Positions 24,401-34,954 of a stretch of 64,000 bases of DNA are shown here, piece by piece. Source of the stretch: Hymenolepis diminuta. Taxonomy: Eukaryota; Platyhelminthes; Cestoda; Cyclophyllidea; Hymenolepididae. Under the pieces are notes generated by a model, which was given only the letters and a program-made list of their open reading frames with translations, was not told where the DNA came from and ran no database searches. Every line of letters begins with the position of its first letter. Positions within the stretch are counted from its first letter, which is position 1. The stretch lies in contig CAADRB010000002.1 of the NCBI GenBank assembly GCA_900708905.1, positions 5,001,495 to 5,065,494 of the forward strand, read 5' to 3'. Both the position numbers and the translations under genes were made by a program.

Positions 24401-26320
24401 AATTCAATATACAAAAATACTGAAGTAGCGAAAAAAACGTAAGACTTGGAGAATATTTAATTTTTTATAACTGACAGACTGGGAAACGGGTTGGGAGATT
24501 GGTCCTTCCCAAAGGGTAAAATTGGCAGAATTTGAGCCAGAAAAGCAATTTTTGCAAGATTTCAAGTTACAATTCACCTCACTTCTTCCAATACGCCTTA
24601 CATTCATGGGACGTTTGAGGACAATAGAGTTAGTTAGAGCCTTATGGAGTGTTTCGCTCACATTTTCATAATGTCATATTTAGAATCAAATTTGCCTAAT
24701 AACAGAAGTAAGTATGTACCCTGCAAAAAGCAGGCACAACGCTTATTTCCCTCATTAACTCGCGATAGCAAAGGTGAAAATAATTTTTTTGGAACTGAGG
24801 CAAATTGTCTGTCACGGTTATTTGATAATGTTTCAAAAACAGGGGCCAACAACCAGAGCACCACGTCGTATTATTTGGCTTTATTGAGCAACTTCAACAC
24901 CGAAAGTTAAAGCGTTTCTTAATAAGTGTTTTGGATGATAGCTCGAATGGTTAAATATGCATAGATAAATATATAGTCTATCTAATGAAGAGCTTTTTAA
25001 AATTGGTGTATTGTTACCGATGGCAATAAACTATTTTTATTTGTTCTCTTTTACTACTACTTAGTGGTATTTTGAGCAGTATATTCTATTATTTAGGCAC
25101 CCAACCCAGAAGCATTTCGTCAATATACGGAAACTTCTAGAATAATGATTGGGGTGGCTAGAGCACACAGTATGAATGCTCTTTACTTAAATGCTTTGCT
25201 CACAGACACTCCACAAACGGTGCTACATTTGATTGAATGGAAATCGAACCCACGAAATGAAGAGACATTCTTTATGAATTATGAAAATAGACCAGGTAAG
25301 TTTAATCCAGAATCCTGCTTATTTAACTACTTTCATTTGCAATTGATTTTGCCAAATTTCACATTTTTACAGATCTTATTTTACCCGAACTTGAAGTAGA
25401 TTTAGTAATAATGACCATAAAAGAGTAATTCGAACTGATGGAAAATTTGCAATTAATCATGAGCAGAGAGAGAACACTAATTCCCCACCAGCGAGTATCC
25501 AGGATGTTACTTATCTGGAAACATTTCCTTAATGAGATTATGCGTCGGTCTCGGAGTGGTTAATGTGTGTTTGCCAAATCAGAGGTCACGAGATCAATGC
25601 GCAACCTGTGATGTAGCCAATTACATTGGTTAATACTGTTCAAAAAGAGGGATTGTAGAATGCTAGTTTCTCAAAAGATGATTTTTAGAAAACCTTCAAT
25701 GTACCCAAGCTATGTGATGTTAACACTTCCTCTAATAAGCTAAGATAGTATCGTGTTTGAACCTGTGACGTAGTGGTGTACGTTTTTCTCACGCATTAGA
25801 TCATGTGTTCAATAACCACTAATGTATTGATTCAAACTGATCAACAGAGGAATGACAGGATTCTCATCATAGAGAATCCAGGATACAATTCATTTGTTCG
25901 AAACGAGTCTTGGGAATGTCCATGATGGTCTTTTCTTAATTTGAAACCGAATGTTTATAACTTTGCATCCTCCCCATCGCTAAAGATAGTTCCTTAAAAA
26001 GAGACACTTTGAATATTGCTTTTGATTGTAATAAATTCAATGAATCAAATTCCAAAGGAAATACTTCATTTACTAATAATTTATACTTGAATAATCATTT
26101 TGTATGTAATTTGTGTTTCTCCCTCTCCAGGATAGTTGACTTTCATATTTCATTTACATTAATCATATTGAGGTGCAAGCTTTATCTTTATATTTTCCCT
26201 CTAGATTAAATAGCTATCTGTCTTTTTTTAGAATGGAGAATCAGAGACGCCGAAATCAAAAGAAATCCTACAATCATTACAAGGAATCAACCGGCAAACT
26301 TTAAAATTGGAAAATTGTGA
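18461..26320 (+). CDS. TTC29: TTC29-like tetratricopeptide repeat protein (cilium/flagellum)
   Basis: Exons: 18461-18741, 18780-19192, 22158-22367, 23674-23759, 23833-23924, 24156-24342, 25097-25295, then a last exon at either 25373-25428 or 26232-26320. All junctions are GT-AG and phases agree. The product is about 507 or 518 residues; human TTC29 has about 475. TAA lies in frame just upstream of the ATG. The region after residue 95 ([19 protein letters not shown], then [15 protein letters not shown] and ERWLAEHFF) aligns along its length with vertebrate TTC29. Exons 4-6, roughly residues 302-423, carry TPR-like helix pairs ([57 protein letters not shown]). TTC29 is known as a flagellar protein linked to intraflagellar transport and needed for sperm flagella, so a role in flatworm sperm or ciliated cells is inferred. 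The first 90 residues are not conserved. Intron 1 is only 38 bp. Confidence 0.9.
20951..20976. other. small hairpin in TTC29 intron 2
   Basis: AACTCCC and GGGAGTT can pair around an 11-12 base loop within the 3 kb second intron. It stands in a locally GC-richer patch (20876-21010). It has no known match and is probably neutral. Confidence 0.25.
22554..23039 (-). mobile_element. LTR-like repeat, family copy B' in TTC29 intron 3 (minus orientation)
   Basis: On the minus strand it starts TGTCACAACTGCTCACTGAG at 23039 and follows copy B closely for about 200 bp. It then lacks most of the CCTCACGCGCG block but keeps a TATA-like CATATAAAGC near 22797-22806 and the U5 signature (minus strand of 22627-22662, TTCAATACACTTTGGCC ... 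CTTTGTGTTC). It lies antisense to the host gene in an intron, so it should not disturb the reading frame. Confidence 0.72.
23161..23412 (+). other. nested open frame in TTC29 intron 3, function unknown
   Basis: An ATG-started 83-codon frame lies between the antisense LTR-like repeat and TTC29 exon 4. It can be read two ways. Unspliced, residues 15-39 form a hydrophobic segment ([20 protein letters not shown]) resembling a membrane helix. Alternatively 23202-23279 is a 78 bp intron (GTACAT ... TTTCTTTAG), joining AG to A in frame and giving a 57-residue protein whose second part ([20 protein letters not shown]) has balanced, coding-like composition. Because 78 is a multiple of three, both readings are open. 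No family was recognised. It might be a nested gene, an alternative exon or a pseudogene fragment. Confidence 0.35.
24671..24910 (+). other. nested open frame in TTC29 intron 6, function unknown
   Basis: A 79-codon frame from ATG to TAA inside the 754 bp sixth intron. The composition is unlike the surrounding intron: few long A/T runs and a balanced Ser/Asn/Lys/Arg/Leu mix, including [20 protein letters not shown]. An AATAAA at about 25025 follows. The adjacent stretch 24480-24640 is also unusually complex. No signal peptide, membrane segment or known domain is visible. Reading it as an alternative TTC29 exon would need a splice acceptor that I did not find clearly. Confidence 0.28.
25373..25428 (+). 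other. TTC29: alternative last exon 8a of the TTC29-like gene
   Basis: A pyrimidine-rich acceptor (CACATTTTTACAG) 77 bp after the exon 7 donor opens an 18-residue acidic tail, [18 protein letters not shown], in the correct phase. The first downstream AATAAA is at 26030-26035. The competing tail (26232-26320) is 29 residues and basic. TTC29 C-termini are poorly conserved, so homology does not decide. Confidence 0.45.
25548..25622 (+). repeat. tRNA-like (SINE-like) segment
   Basis: CTCGGAGTGGTTAATGTG resembles a tRNA box A with its D-loop (GCCGAGTGGTTAA in serine/leucine tRNAs). It is followed about 30 bases on by GGTCACGAGATCAATGC, a degenerate box B / T-arm. The acceptor stem does not pair well, so this is a decayed tRNA-derived element rather than a functional tRNA. 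Confidence 0.45.
25760..25833 (+). repeat. tRNA-like (SINE-like) segment
   Basis: GTGACGTAGTGGTGTACG resembles a box A region and ATCATGTGTTCAATAACCAC a box B region, at tRNA-like spacing. It is the second of three such segments within 1.1 kb. Stems are imperfect. Decayed SINE or chance are both possible. Confidence 0.35.
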
Positions 26321-26594
26321 ATGCACAATGCAAAAAGTTATTACAGATGTGGAAAATATTAGATTTCGTGCTTTACTCTGAGATTTATTTGTTAAAGGCT
26401 TATTGAAGAACTTAATTTGGCCTTTTAGAACGGATTAATTCCTATTATCTATTGAGCACCGTTCGATTTCTTCACCGCCAATGCAACGTATAAACAATTC
26501 CCAGGACTATTTAGGAAAGCGTTCACCATCACTCATTTAGGGTAGAGGGATAGAATTATTAAGCCTCTCCGGTAAGAAACTTGAATATCCACTT

Positions 26595-26675
26595 AATGGA
26601 TATACATCAGCAGGCATCGAGCTGAGATCTTCGTCTCTGCAGTTGAGCACGTTTATCGCGTGCCATCAGTGCCCT
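26595..26675 (-). repeat. tRNA-like (SINE-like) segment, minus strand
   Basis: Read on the minus strand: GGCACTGATGGCACGCGATA then GATCTCAGCTCGATGCC, resembling box A and box B with an interposed arm. The distal part, AGATCTCAGCTCGATGC, resembles the plus-strand copy at 25548-25622. It lies just 3' of the second possible TTC29 end. Confidence 0.4.
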
Positions 26676-26693
26676 TCTACTTATTTTGAAAAT

Positions 26694-26699
26694 AATAAA
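26694..26699 (+). terminator. candidate poly(A) signal for the TTC29-like gene (exon 8b form)
   Basis: AATAAA lies 374 bases after the 26320 stop codon. Another AATAAA at 26030-26035 would serve the 8a form. This is placement only; cleavage sites cannot be seen. Confidence 0.35.
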
Positions 26700-29600
26700 G
26701 ACTTGAATAACTCGAATCTTGAATACATCTGACTGAGTAAGTTGCCAATAAGATCACAGCACGAAGAGTACCAATAATTCAGCATTGCATGCATGCATAT
26801 GGTGGCCATTAGAATTCCCATTAAAAGTGCAAGGTATGAAAGTCACACGCTAGAGTCGCCCATAACTCTCAATGAAGAATGTTCCTTAGTCGAGATTCCC
26901 CCTATTAATGTGAAGTCTTACATGAAAGTTTTTTGCTGTTGAGGTCGTTAAAGCTTTTGATAAATTCACTGTGGTAATTGTACGCCTTTTGAAGTCCTGT
27001 ATTTATAAAGTCAGCCAAGAATTTCGGCTGTTTTCATTTGCACTTTAATGAACCAGAGATGACTCATTCATGGAGAGTTACTAAGTTAAAGTCGTCGTGT
27101 CCCCTTAAAAAGAGTGGAAAATTTAAGGAGTTTTTTAAAGTTCCCATATTCGAAATTTCATGTTTGCATTTGCTGTCTTAGCCGTCGGACTTACAACCGG
27201 CTTCGTTATGTTGGTAAAATAAAAGTATTCGAAAAAGTTAATAATCAGGGGATGAATATGAGTTTCAAAATACTGCTGGATACGATGATATACGTATATT
27301 CTAGTCGATTTCAGTCCTCCTTAAGCATAGATCGATTTGTCGAACTGTCTGTTTCCGTCTAGATACCTCTTCTGTTAGTTTATCAGTGTTGGTTACAAGT
27401 GTAACGTATTGGGCACCACGTACACAACTCCAGAAGAACCCAGGGAGAACACCTCTCGTCTAGTTCACATAGTTTTAAACAAACTAGACATACTTGACGA
27501 CAAGGGTAATCAACCAAGTTGCTGTGTCTTAAAGGGAATTTATAATGTGATTTGATATGGAGTTCGGATACCGCAAAAATATACTTGGTTATTTAGTCAA
27601 ATAGCACATTTCACCGAAGTTTTCCGTTAAGACATGGGCTTGAGTTGAAAATTTATTATTCTGCTCATTATTTTTTCACTTTTAATCATAGAGATACGGT
27701 TCCAATATGACACCACACGAACATAAAATTGGAGTTGACTTGGTTTTAATATTATGGAACTCTGTGTTCATAATTTAGTTCATTTAAATGGGGTTAATGG
27801 CACAATAGGTATCATTTGCACGTAAAAATTGGTACTACTAATTTGACGGCTATGTAACGAAGTAACGCTTTTAAATCTTCATAATATATAGATCCAACAC
27901 TCATCGATGTATATCAACTTATCAGAAATACTTAACGCCCTAGTTAAAATTGTATTATTAAATGAACCTGTGAATCTTACTGCTCTTTCACCTTATTCTA
28001 TGTAAAATACTAAAAGGGATAACTGAAATGTCCTATGAATAATGGCACCAAAGAATGCCAATAACATGATATTTTAAGCTTTTTTTCAAAGATCAAAATC
28101 ATTGAAATATTATCTTGAGCTCACTAATACACTTAGGAAAGATTCCAGAACAAGAACCTTTCAATTCCATCCACCTAATAATCCCAACCTGCAGGAAGGT
28201 AAGCAGAGCGAAAAAGCCTCGCTGTCTATATGAGAAAAAGTATTTTATTTAATAATTCTATTTGACCAGCAATTATTATGTGAGATCACACGAACAAATG
28301 GTACCCAATTAACATTCGTATTTTAGATCAAATAAGGCTAACTTTGCCTGAAATTAAATTTATGGGAAGCTAGATTCCAGCTCCCACTGACCCAATAAGT
28401 ATACTGGTTTTCAGTTAAAAGATCGGCCGGATAGACTGGTTACTTCATAACCCTCACAAAATTGTGCGAGTGCGTAGACATGTATTAAACTGATGGGAGG
28501 AGAGAAAAAGCAAATCCCGATAAGCGACCGTCAAAGTTAGCCAACGAATATACAGAGTTGCGATCATTCTGTACTAACGAGCGGGTGTGGTTACTTGCGG
28601 CAGCATTTAAATCGCCAGAGAAAAAAGCACGATTCAAAGGTGGTAATTTCCATGTTTATAGAAGTTATCTCCATATTGGACTTCCTCTTCAAAAGGCAGA
28701 GCGAAATTTTCGTTTCAAAATGAACTATTTAGGGAAACTGAAATGTTATCGCATTTCTTCCAACTTTTCGATCTGTTAATCGGTTCAGATCTCAAGTTGG
28801 TTTTTAATATCCATTCTCTAAAGATAAACAGATAAAAAGGTATTCATTTTATCAGTAAATAGTTGAGCCTAAAGTGTGAAAATTCTAAAATCCTAAACGT
28901 GACGCTTTAATGTATGAAATAACGCAACTAGTCGTGTGACGATTAATTATTATTATTAAGATCGAGTATTCTGTGATTGTGTACTTGTAGTCCAGTTGAA
29001 GTCTAGAGTAAAGATGATAGGAGATGACGAGCCGACATTTACTCATTTTAAATAGATACAAAAAACTTAATAAATAACGAATATATCGGTGATTGTTCGA
29101 AAATTTATAGCATTCTGAAGCTCCTATATGGGTAGGCTTATATTCTGTCCGATCTCTATTGATATTATTAACCTGCAAAGTTGGTCATCCAGTTCTATGA
29201 TGTGAATCGATAGATTTTGATTTGGTGACTTTGTAATCGAATACATTGAAAGTGGCGTCAGCAGCTCGTGGTAAAAGTATAATTGTTTTTATCTACTTCT
29301 GTTCCTTGTTCGGCATTACTACGAGCTAACACACGTCGACGTATATGCATTTAGATCTCATACATATCTCAGTCAATTTGATCTTCTGGTTCCAAAAACT
29401 CATGATCTCTAAACATATTAGGTATTCATGTGCTGTATCGATCACTGTCTAAGGTAGACCGTTTCCAGCTTATTCGGTCCGATTTTAGAAATACATGAAC
29501 TAAATAATGAACGCTAATGCTGATATAGAGAGGCTAGACATTTATAGCGTCACGTCGTTATCACCACCATCATCGGGGGATTTTCGAAGCTTGAGAAAAA

Positions 29601-30358
29601 GATTAAATCTAGTCCAAGTGGATGTTTCTAGTGCGATATTAGTTTTAAGAAAAATAAGAGCTAGAGAACTTATTGCGATCATGTGTTGGACACGCCTATA
29701 TCCAAAAAAAACTTTTACTTACACCGAATGATTTGGTAGTGTTTACTATACCAATGACAGACAGCTCAAGTCACGTCGGCACAAAAGACCCTTCATTTAT
29801 AGGTCACTTAAGTTCCCCAACCCTAAAAGAGTAAGATATTTTTCAATTCTCTTCTAAAAAAAGAAAGACACATCTTGAAATCTCTTTATGTTCCTTGTTC
29901 TGTCTTTCCCTAAGGTTAGCTTGGCCATTTCACTCACTGAATTCGCAATGACAGATTTCAAATCCAGGTTAATTTAAAATCAGCTAATTGCTTGGACTGT
30001 TCGCCAGTTTTACCACAGATTTGAAAAATGTACCGTATTATTTAAGGAGCCAATTTTAAACTCGGGATATCCGATTAAACATAACAGTTTACGTAAGTGA
30101 ACGAACGAATGAACTCTTAATTTGACCGAAAGGGTGGAGCCGATCTGAAAAAATTTCCACACGCCACTGATCATAGTTATAGACACAACCAGTATGGTCA
30201 ACTTCCGGTCAACAAAATTTCGATGTATTTTTGAAATAGCCATTGCGATCTTATATACCTTTAGCATCCTAATCAACAAAAGGAGTCGCTACTTACCTAG
30301 TTTAACCATTCTCCTTGCTATAAAGATTAGTTAGCAAATCATTATTAAATATGAATGC
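26700..30358. other. intergenic DNA between the TTC29-like gene and hexokinase (convergent)
   Basis: The two genes point towards each other. No gene is supportable between them. Two plus-strand frames, 28558-28779 and 29507-29731 (with SVTSLSPPSSGDFRSLRKRL), have moderately coding-like composition but lack domains and splice partners. A minus-strand frame at 30010-30279 (89 codons) is likewise unassigned. Confidence 0.4.
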
Positions 30359-30364
30359 TTTATT
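30359..30364 (-). terminator. poly(A) signal of hexokinase
   Basis: Minus-strand AATAAA (plus TTTATT) lies about 275 bases beyond the hexokinase stop codon, a normal 3' UTR length. Confidence 0.5.
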
Positions 30365-30637
30365 CAAAAGTAGGTCCATAATCTTGACATGGATTGACAG
30401 GGAAATGGGTAAAGGAGGATAGTAGAGAGAGGGTATCAGCATTTATCAAATTGATTGTCCTGAGAACAACAAAAATCTTTCACTCGGGTGTCGTATATAC
30501 AGTTTGATTGTGGCAAGATCAGCGGCGGTGGAAGTTATGGAAAAGGGATGGGGGATTGGAGAAGAGAGAATGGAAATGAACATACTGATAGGAAAGTATA
30601 ATTGGCTAAATTAATGAGGCCAAAATCTGATCGTTCA

Positions 30638-32417
30638 CTATTCTTGGTTTGAAAAAACGGCTGCAATTGCTGCAGCACCCTTTCCACTACCGTCTTCCGA
30701 GAGTCGGAGGCGGAACTACAAGGGGGGAAACACGTCAGGATAACAACAGAGACGAAGTTAAGATCAAAATATTTGACTTCAACTTACGTGGATGGAAGGA
30801 GGTAGGAGTTTGTCTAGAATATCAGTCATGCGTTCACGGAATCGGGGATGAAGTTTGTAGAGAGAGCCATCAATACCAATGGAGACCTCAGGGCGTTTGA
30901 TGTGCTCCAAGACAGCGGCGATTCCAGCACCAGTTAGGTGTGCAGCACGACTAGCGACAACCTCACAGACATAACGCACTATTCGGCTGTCTTGTGGAGT
31001 GACTGTAGTAACTAGAAGATCCTCAGTCAACATGTACAGTGTGCTATAGAGAAGATGTGGTGGGTCCCTCTCAGTTTCGGTGATATACTTTGTATGAAAG
31101 CTGTCTTTATTGCGTAGACGCTCAGGAATTTGTCCTTGGAATAGAAGGCCCTTTTCAATTAGGTCAATTAGAATCAAACGCACTATTTCACCGAGATACA
31201 TTCCCGAGCACATCTTTTCAAACCTATAAAGTCATAACATACGAATAAACTTTCGATTCAAAGGATTCTAACGGAGTAAATGGATGAAATATACTTTTGT
31301 TTTCCCGGTAGAATGCTCTCCTTATCCAAAGCCTCATCATATTCCGTTCGATAGTAGTCTAGCTCACCATAGTCCCCAAAAGCTCCCCACTCCATGTTGA
31401 TGACAACACTCTTAGCATGAGCGACTTCGTCTTCATTCAGTTCACCACTGAGTTTTCGAGCAGTGATAAGTTCAACTTTATCGATATCTTCAAGATAGGC
31501 AGCATTTGAGCCTGTACCGACAATGAGACCAACTGCACATCTCTTATCCTCCAAAGAACAAGCCGCTAAAGTGCCAACCGTGTCATTGACAACCGCTACG
31601 CATTTGACTTTTGCGCCCTATAAGAAAACATAATTAGCATATTTGCGCCCTATATAACTATCAAAATCAGCTGTTCTCTAACAACAATTTAAAAGGCCAA
31701 ACTTTGATTAAAACACACTTGGTTATAGTGTCTAATAACTGAAGTATAAACAAAAGTTAGAAACAATGGTAAATTTATTTACAGTTTTATCAATTGAACT
31801 CTGGAGCAGATCAGCAACATTGCGACCAACGACGCCTGTAGCTGAAAATCCCTTTGTCCACCGGACGTGAAAAGAAGTGTTCAATCCAGCTTGTTCACAA
31901 GGAAAAGAATAAGTAAATCCTAATTTGAACTCTGTATCGAGAAGACCACGCAAGCGGAGAAACTCATGAATATTTGCAGCGAGATAATCAAAAAGCTAAA
32001 GAAAAATAATATAAAAAAGGAGGACTTACCTCTGCGCCGGTGCCACGCATCTTTTCCACCGGAATGGCATGAGTTCGCTGTTCAACAATCGGTGGTTCTC
32101 TTCTACCAGAAAGAGTCACGAGACAGACACGAAAATTGGTACCACCAAGATCCAAAGCTAGATATTGACCACATTCTGAAAGATAAAGAGTAAGTAGATA
32201 ATTTAATCGACAAACCCTCTCCAGTTGGCATTTTTGTGACATAGGAAGGATACATTTTAACAGACGATTTTTCTCTACGCTTTAATTTGAGACCAGAACG
32301 CAAGGCAGCTAGAAGCGCGTTCTTAATATCCATGTAATCTTCCATGGAAAGTTCAAAAGGATGTGTAATGTCGACTACCTTTTGAAAAATCTCGGGATCT
32401 ACTTCTGGAGCATACAT
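30638..32417 (-). CDS. HK: hexokinase
   Basis: Phosphorylates glucose with ATP in the cytosol, the first step of glycolysis. Six exons: 32417-32216, 32175-32030, 31995-31783, 31617-31295, 31223-30788, 30715-30638; phases agree, total 465 residues, the single-domain length of flatworm hexokinases (about 450). Seen motifs: glycine-rich phosphate loop LALDLGGTNFR (73-83), sugar-binding GFTYSFPC (142-149), WTKGF (162-166), NDTVGT with the catalytic Asp 199, GTGSNAAY (221-228), INMEWGAFGD (260-269), GIDGSLYKLHP near the end of exon 5, and the C-terminal nucleotide-binding LSEDGSGKGAA (445-455). The ATG follows an in-frame TAG that is itself part of an acceptor-like TTGTAG, so a 5' leader intron or trans-splicing just upstream is possible. 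There is no hydrophobic mitochondrial-binding N-terminus. Residues about 229-259 form a longer loop than in schistosome enzymes. Introns are 40, 34, 165, 71 and 72 bp. Confidence 0.97.
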
Positions 32418-34334
32418 TTTAACCTACAATGTACAAATTATCGAATTGTGTTTCCGATGCATTTTATATTCTTGCCAGCTTCTGTAAATTGTTTAAACAA
32501 GTGTTGAATAATCCAATTCGTTCCTTTCAGTCTTGCTACTTAAATCTAAATTAATAATGCTCATTAGAATTCAAAATTTCAATTATTTTAAATAAAAATA
32601 TATTAATTTTAAATACAAATATAGTTTAACTAATATTTGCCTATATTTAATGCATGTGTAAAGGTCAATGCGTATTATAATTTTAAGATGTAATTTGAGC
32701 TTAACAAATAGTTATTTTTACCCGTCGTCTTGATTAAGCAATCTTAAAATCCACTCACAGTTATTTGCCGATATTTTATTCGTTAAACCTTACTACAGAA
32801 TGGTAGCAAGAATAAATATTAGAGTAACACATATATGTATTAAATTTATATAGTAGTGATAAGATATTACCTAATAAATAATATGGTTTCAAACCAGTAT
32901 TTTCATCGGTTATTTGAACTCGTACAGTCTTATCTGATGAGATCATAGTTTTTTATTATATAAATATTAAACCAACTCTTTCATGTTAAATTTATTATTT
33001 ATATTATAGTGGCTGCATTTGTATTAACATTTTACATTAATATCATTCACACATAATGTTCGAGATGAAGTTGTCATTATAATTTCAGAGATTATAGTCG
33101 TTTTATTACTTTTATAAGTTTACACCGGATGAATCACACAGAATTATTATGGAAAATATGGGAGTCAGCACGAGGTTTTGTAATGTCTCTACTTGTTAAA
33201 CTTTGTAAACAACTTTATATGTTTCTCATTCTTCAACTTAATGTGTATGGGCTCTGAATTCAAATAGAACCTTTGAATTTTTGTCGCACGACAATAAATT
33301 GCATCATAGTAGTTAATAGTGGCTTTAACTCATTAAAAATTTATTACTATTGGAATAATAACAAATTTCAATTCTATACCCCAATCCGCATTTGGGCAGG
33401 ATTTTGTAAACGCTCATTTACTTAATGTAAATATTGCCCTGTGACGGTCGTGACTTAATCAAATGTTTATCATGTGCTAATGCAGCATCACTTATTCATC
33501 AGACAATGTATTTTTGCGCAACGAATCTAGCATTTAGCCAAAGAATAATCCATAAGTGATTTTAAACATGCTAGTGTACTCCGTAGACTTCGTCCTTCTT
33601 AATACTATCAATAATCACAGATTAATGATTACTACATATAAAATAAAATCTAGGACTTGAATAACGATTATATTTAATAAATATAGGCTCTAGTATCAGA
33701 ACTGAAACTGAATTTTGCGCTAATATCAGGTTTTGATTCGTTCATTTTTCGTTTATTGTTATTATATTTAAAATATTGAATGTGTTCGGGCTGTTGTGAA
33801 AATGGTTGTCTTTGTACAACGAATATCCGGCCAATCAATGGAAAACATTTCGAAATAGCATTTTAAGATTCAATGGTACAATATAACGATATTATCCGCT
33901 GGAGAGATTAAGATAATAGGGAATATGAGTGTCTATATCCGATTGCTTTCTTTAAATTTCCTTTAAAAGGTTCTTTGGCAAATTCTATGATTGAACAAAA
34001 CTCAATACAAACAATGGAGATTGCTTTTGGACTATTTGTATGTAAGAAACCGGCAAATTTTCCATTATTTTCCCTGATAACTTGAAGGCCGCGCTCTGAA
34101 ATTGAAATGCCAGATTTCCTTAAACCACATAAAAACTTAATTTTCCCAGAAGAAATAAAATTTTTGCATATCAAGATCTGTGAAATGTTTTAAGTCGTAC
34201 AAAGTTTAATTCATAAAATATCTCTAATAAGTAGCTTAATAATTAACACTGTTAAATATTACAAAATCAAGTATGATGCTGAAAACAAAGACGTCATCAC
34301 TATTGGCCCATTTTCGCACAATGATCATTATACC
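32418..34334. other. hexokinase upstream region, AT-rich
   Basis: The hexokinase promoter should lie here, but no clear core element was found in the AT-rich sequence. A minus-strand frame at 33908-34174 (88 codons, with SERGLQVIRENNGKFAGFLH) looks protein-like; an acceptor-like TTTCAATTTCAG near 34092 could start an exon. No domain is recognised. Confidence 0.4.
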
Positions 34335-34954
34335 TTGTAGCGGTCCTTTACAGAGTCGCCAATTTGCAGTGGCAGAGTCACCAGTTTGTAGAGAGCCACC
34401 AGATTGTTGAGGGTCACCAGTATGTAGCGGCAGATGTCTAACAGTAAATGAAAGAATAGCAAGGATTGCGTTGACCAGGTTGTATTGAACAAAACTCAGT
34501 ACAGAGTCTCAAGGGAAAAGTAGGGAATTGGAGGAGAAGGACTGAGCTATGGAAGAGGCGTTGGACGAGCTAGGGTCCCTTGGTATCGTGTGTGTGTCTG
34601 ATGGAGGCTATTTATAATCGACACTTTGGGTGAGGACACGCATAAGGATATAATTGTATGTGTGCTTTAATTGGTCGGGACGATTGTAGGAAAAGGAAGG
34701 GCCAGTGCAGACAAGACTGGTTAATAACAGGGCCGACTAAGCGATGTCTGCTACTATCGTCTGAGGTATGCTTACCTTTTCCGATCGATGAGAAATAGGC
34801 CAGNNNNNNACACACGATGTTTGTCTATGGAGTGCTTGGGTCAGGAAAGGTTAAAAGTTTACAAACATTACTATAAAGACAAGATAATCAAATTTGGTAA
34901 TGATTAGAGAGTATGTAAGATAAATATTATGAAGAAGAAAGATTCATCCTTCAA
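34335..34954 (-). mobile_element. LTR-like repeat, family copy A' (minus orientation)
   Basis: The reverse complement of this block is near-identical to 2537-3145 except for small indels. Its U5 signature is seen as GTATTGAACAAAAC / TTGACCAGG at 34462-34496. The LTR-end/primer-binding unit is present in about four degenerate tandem units at about 34350-34430 (CACCAGTTTGTAGAGAGCC, CACCAGATTGTTGAGGGTC, CACCAGTATGTAGCGG). No coding sequence is present. Confidence 0.75.
34804..34809. other. assembly gap of six N
   Basis: Six N interrupt copy A'. The flanks (GGCCAG and ACACACGATG) align to copy A with exactly six bases between them, so the gap length agrees with the sister copy. Confidence 0.9.

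Noticed and set aside
25548..25622. A functional tRNA gene
   Set aside because: Box A is good but the T-arm is degenerate and the acceptor stem does not pair.
30779..30787. Hexokinase ending with a stop shortly after HVS
   Set aside because: A GTAAGT donor at 30787 and acceptor at 30716 splice to an exon encoding the required LSEDGSGKGAA motif, so the early stop is intronic.
31966..32193. Plus-strand open frame across hexokinase exon 2
   Set aside because: It is the antisense shadow of the hexokinase exon; the minus-strand reading has all family motifs.
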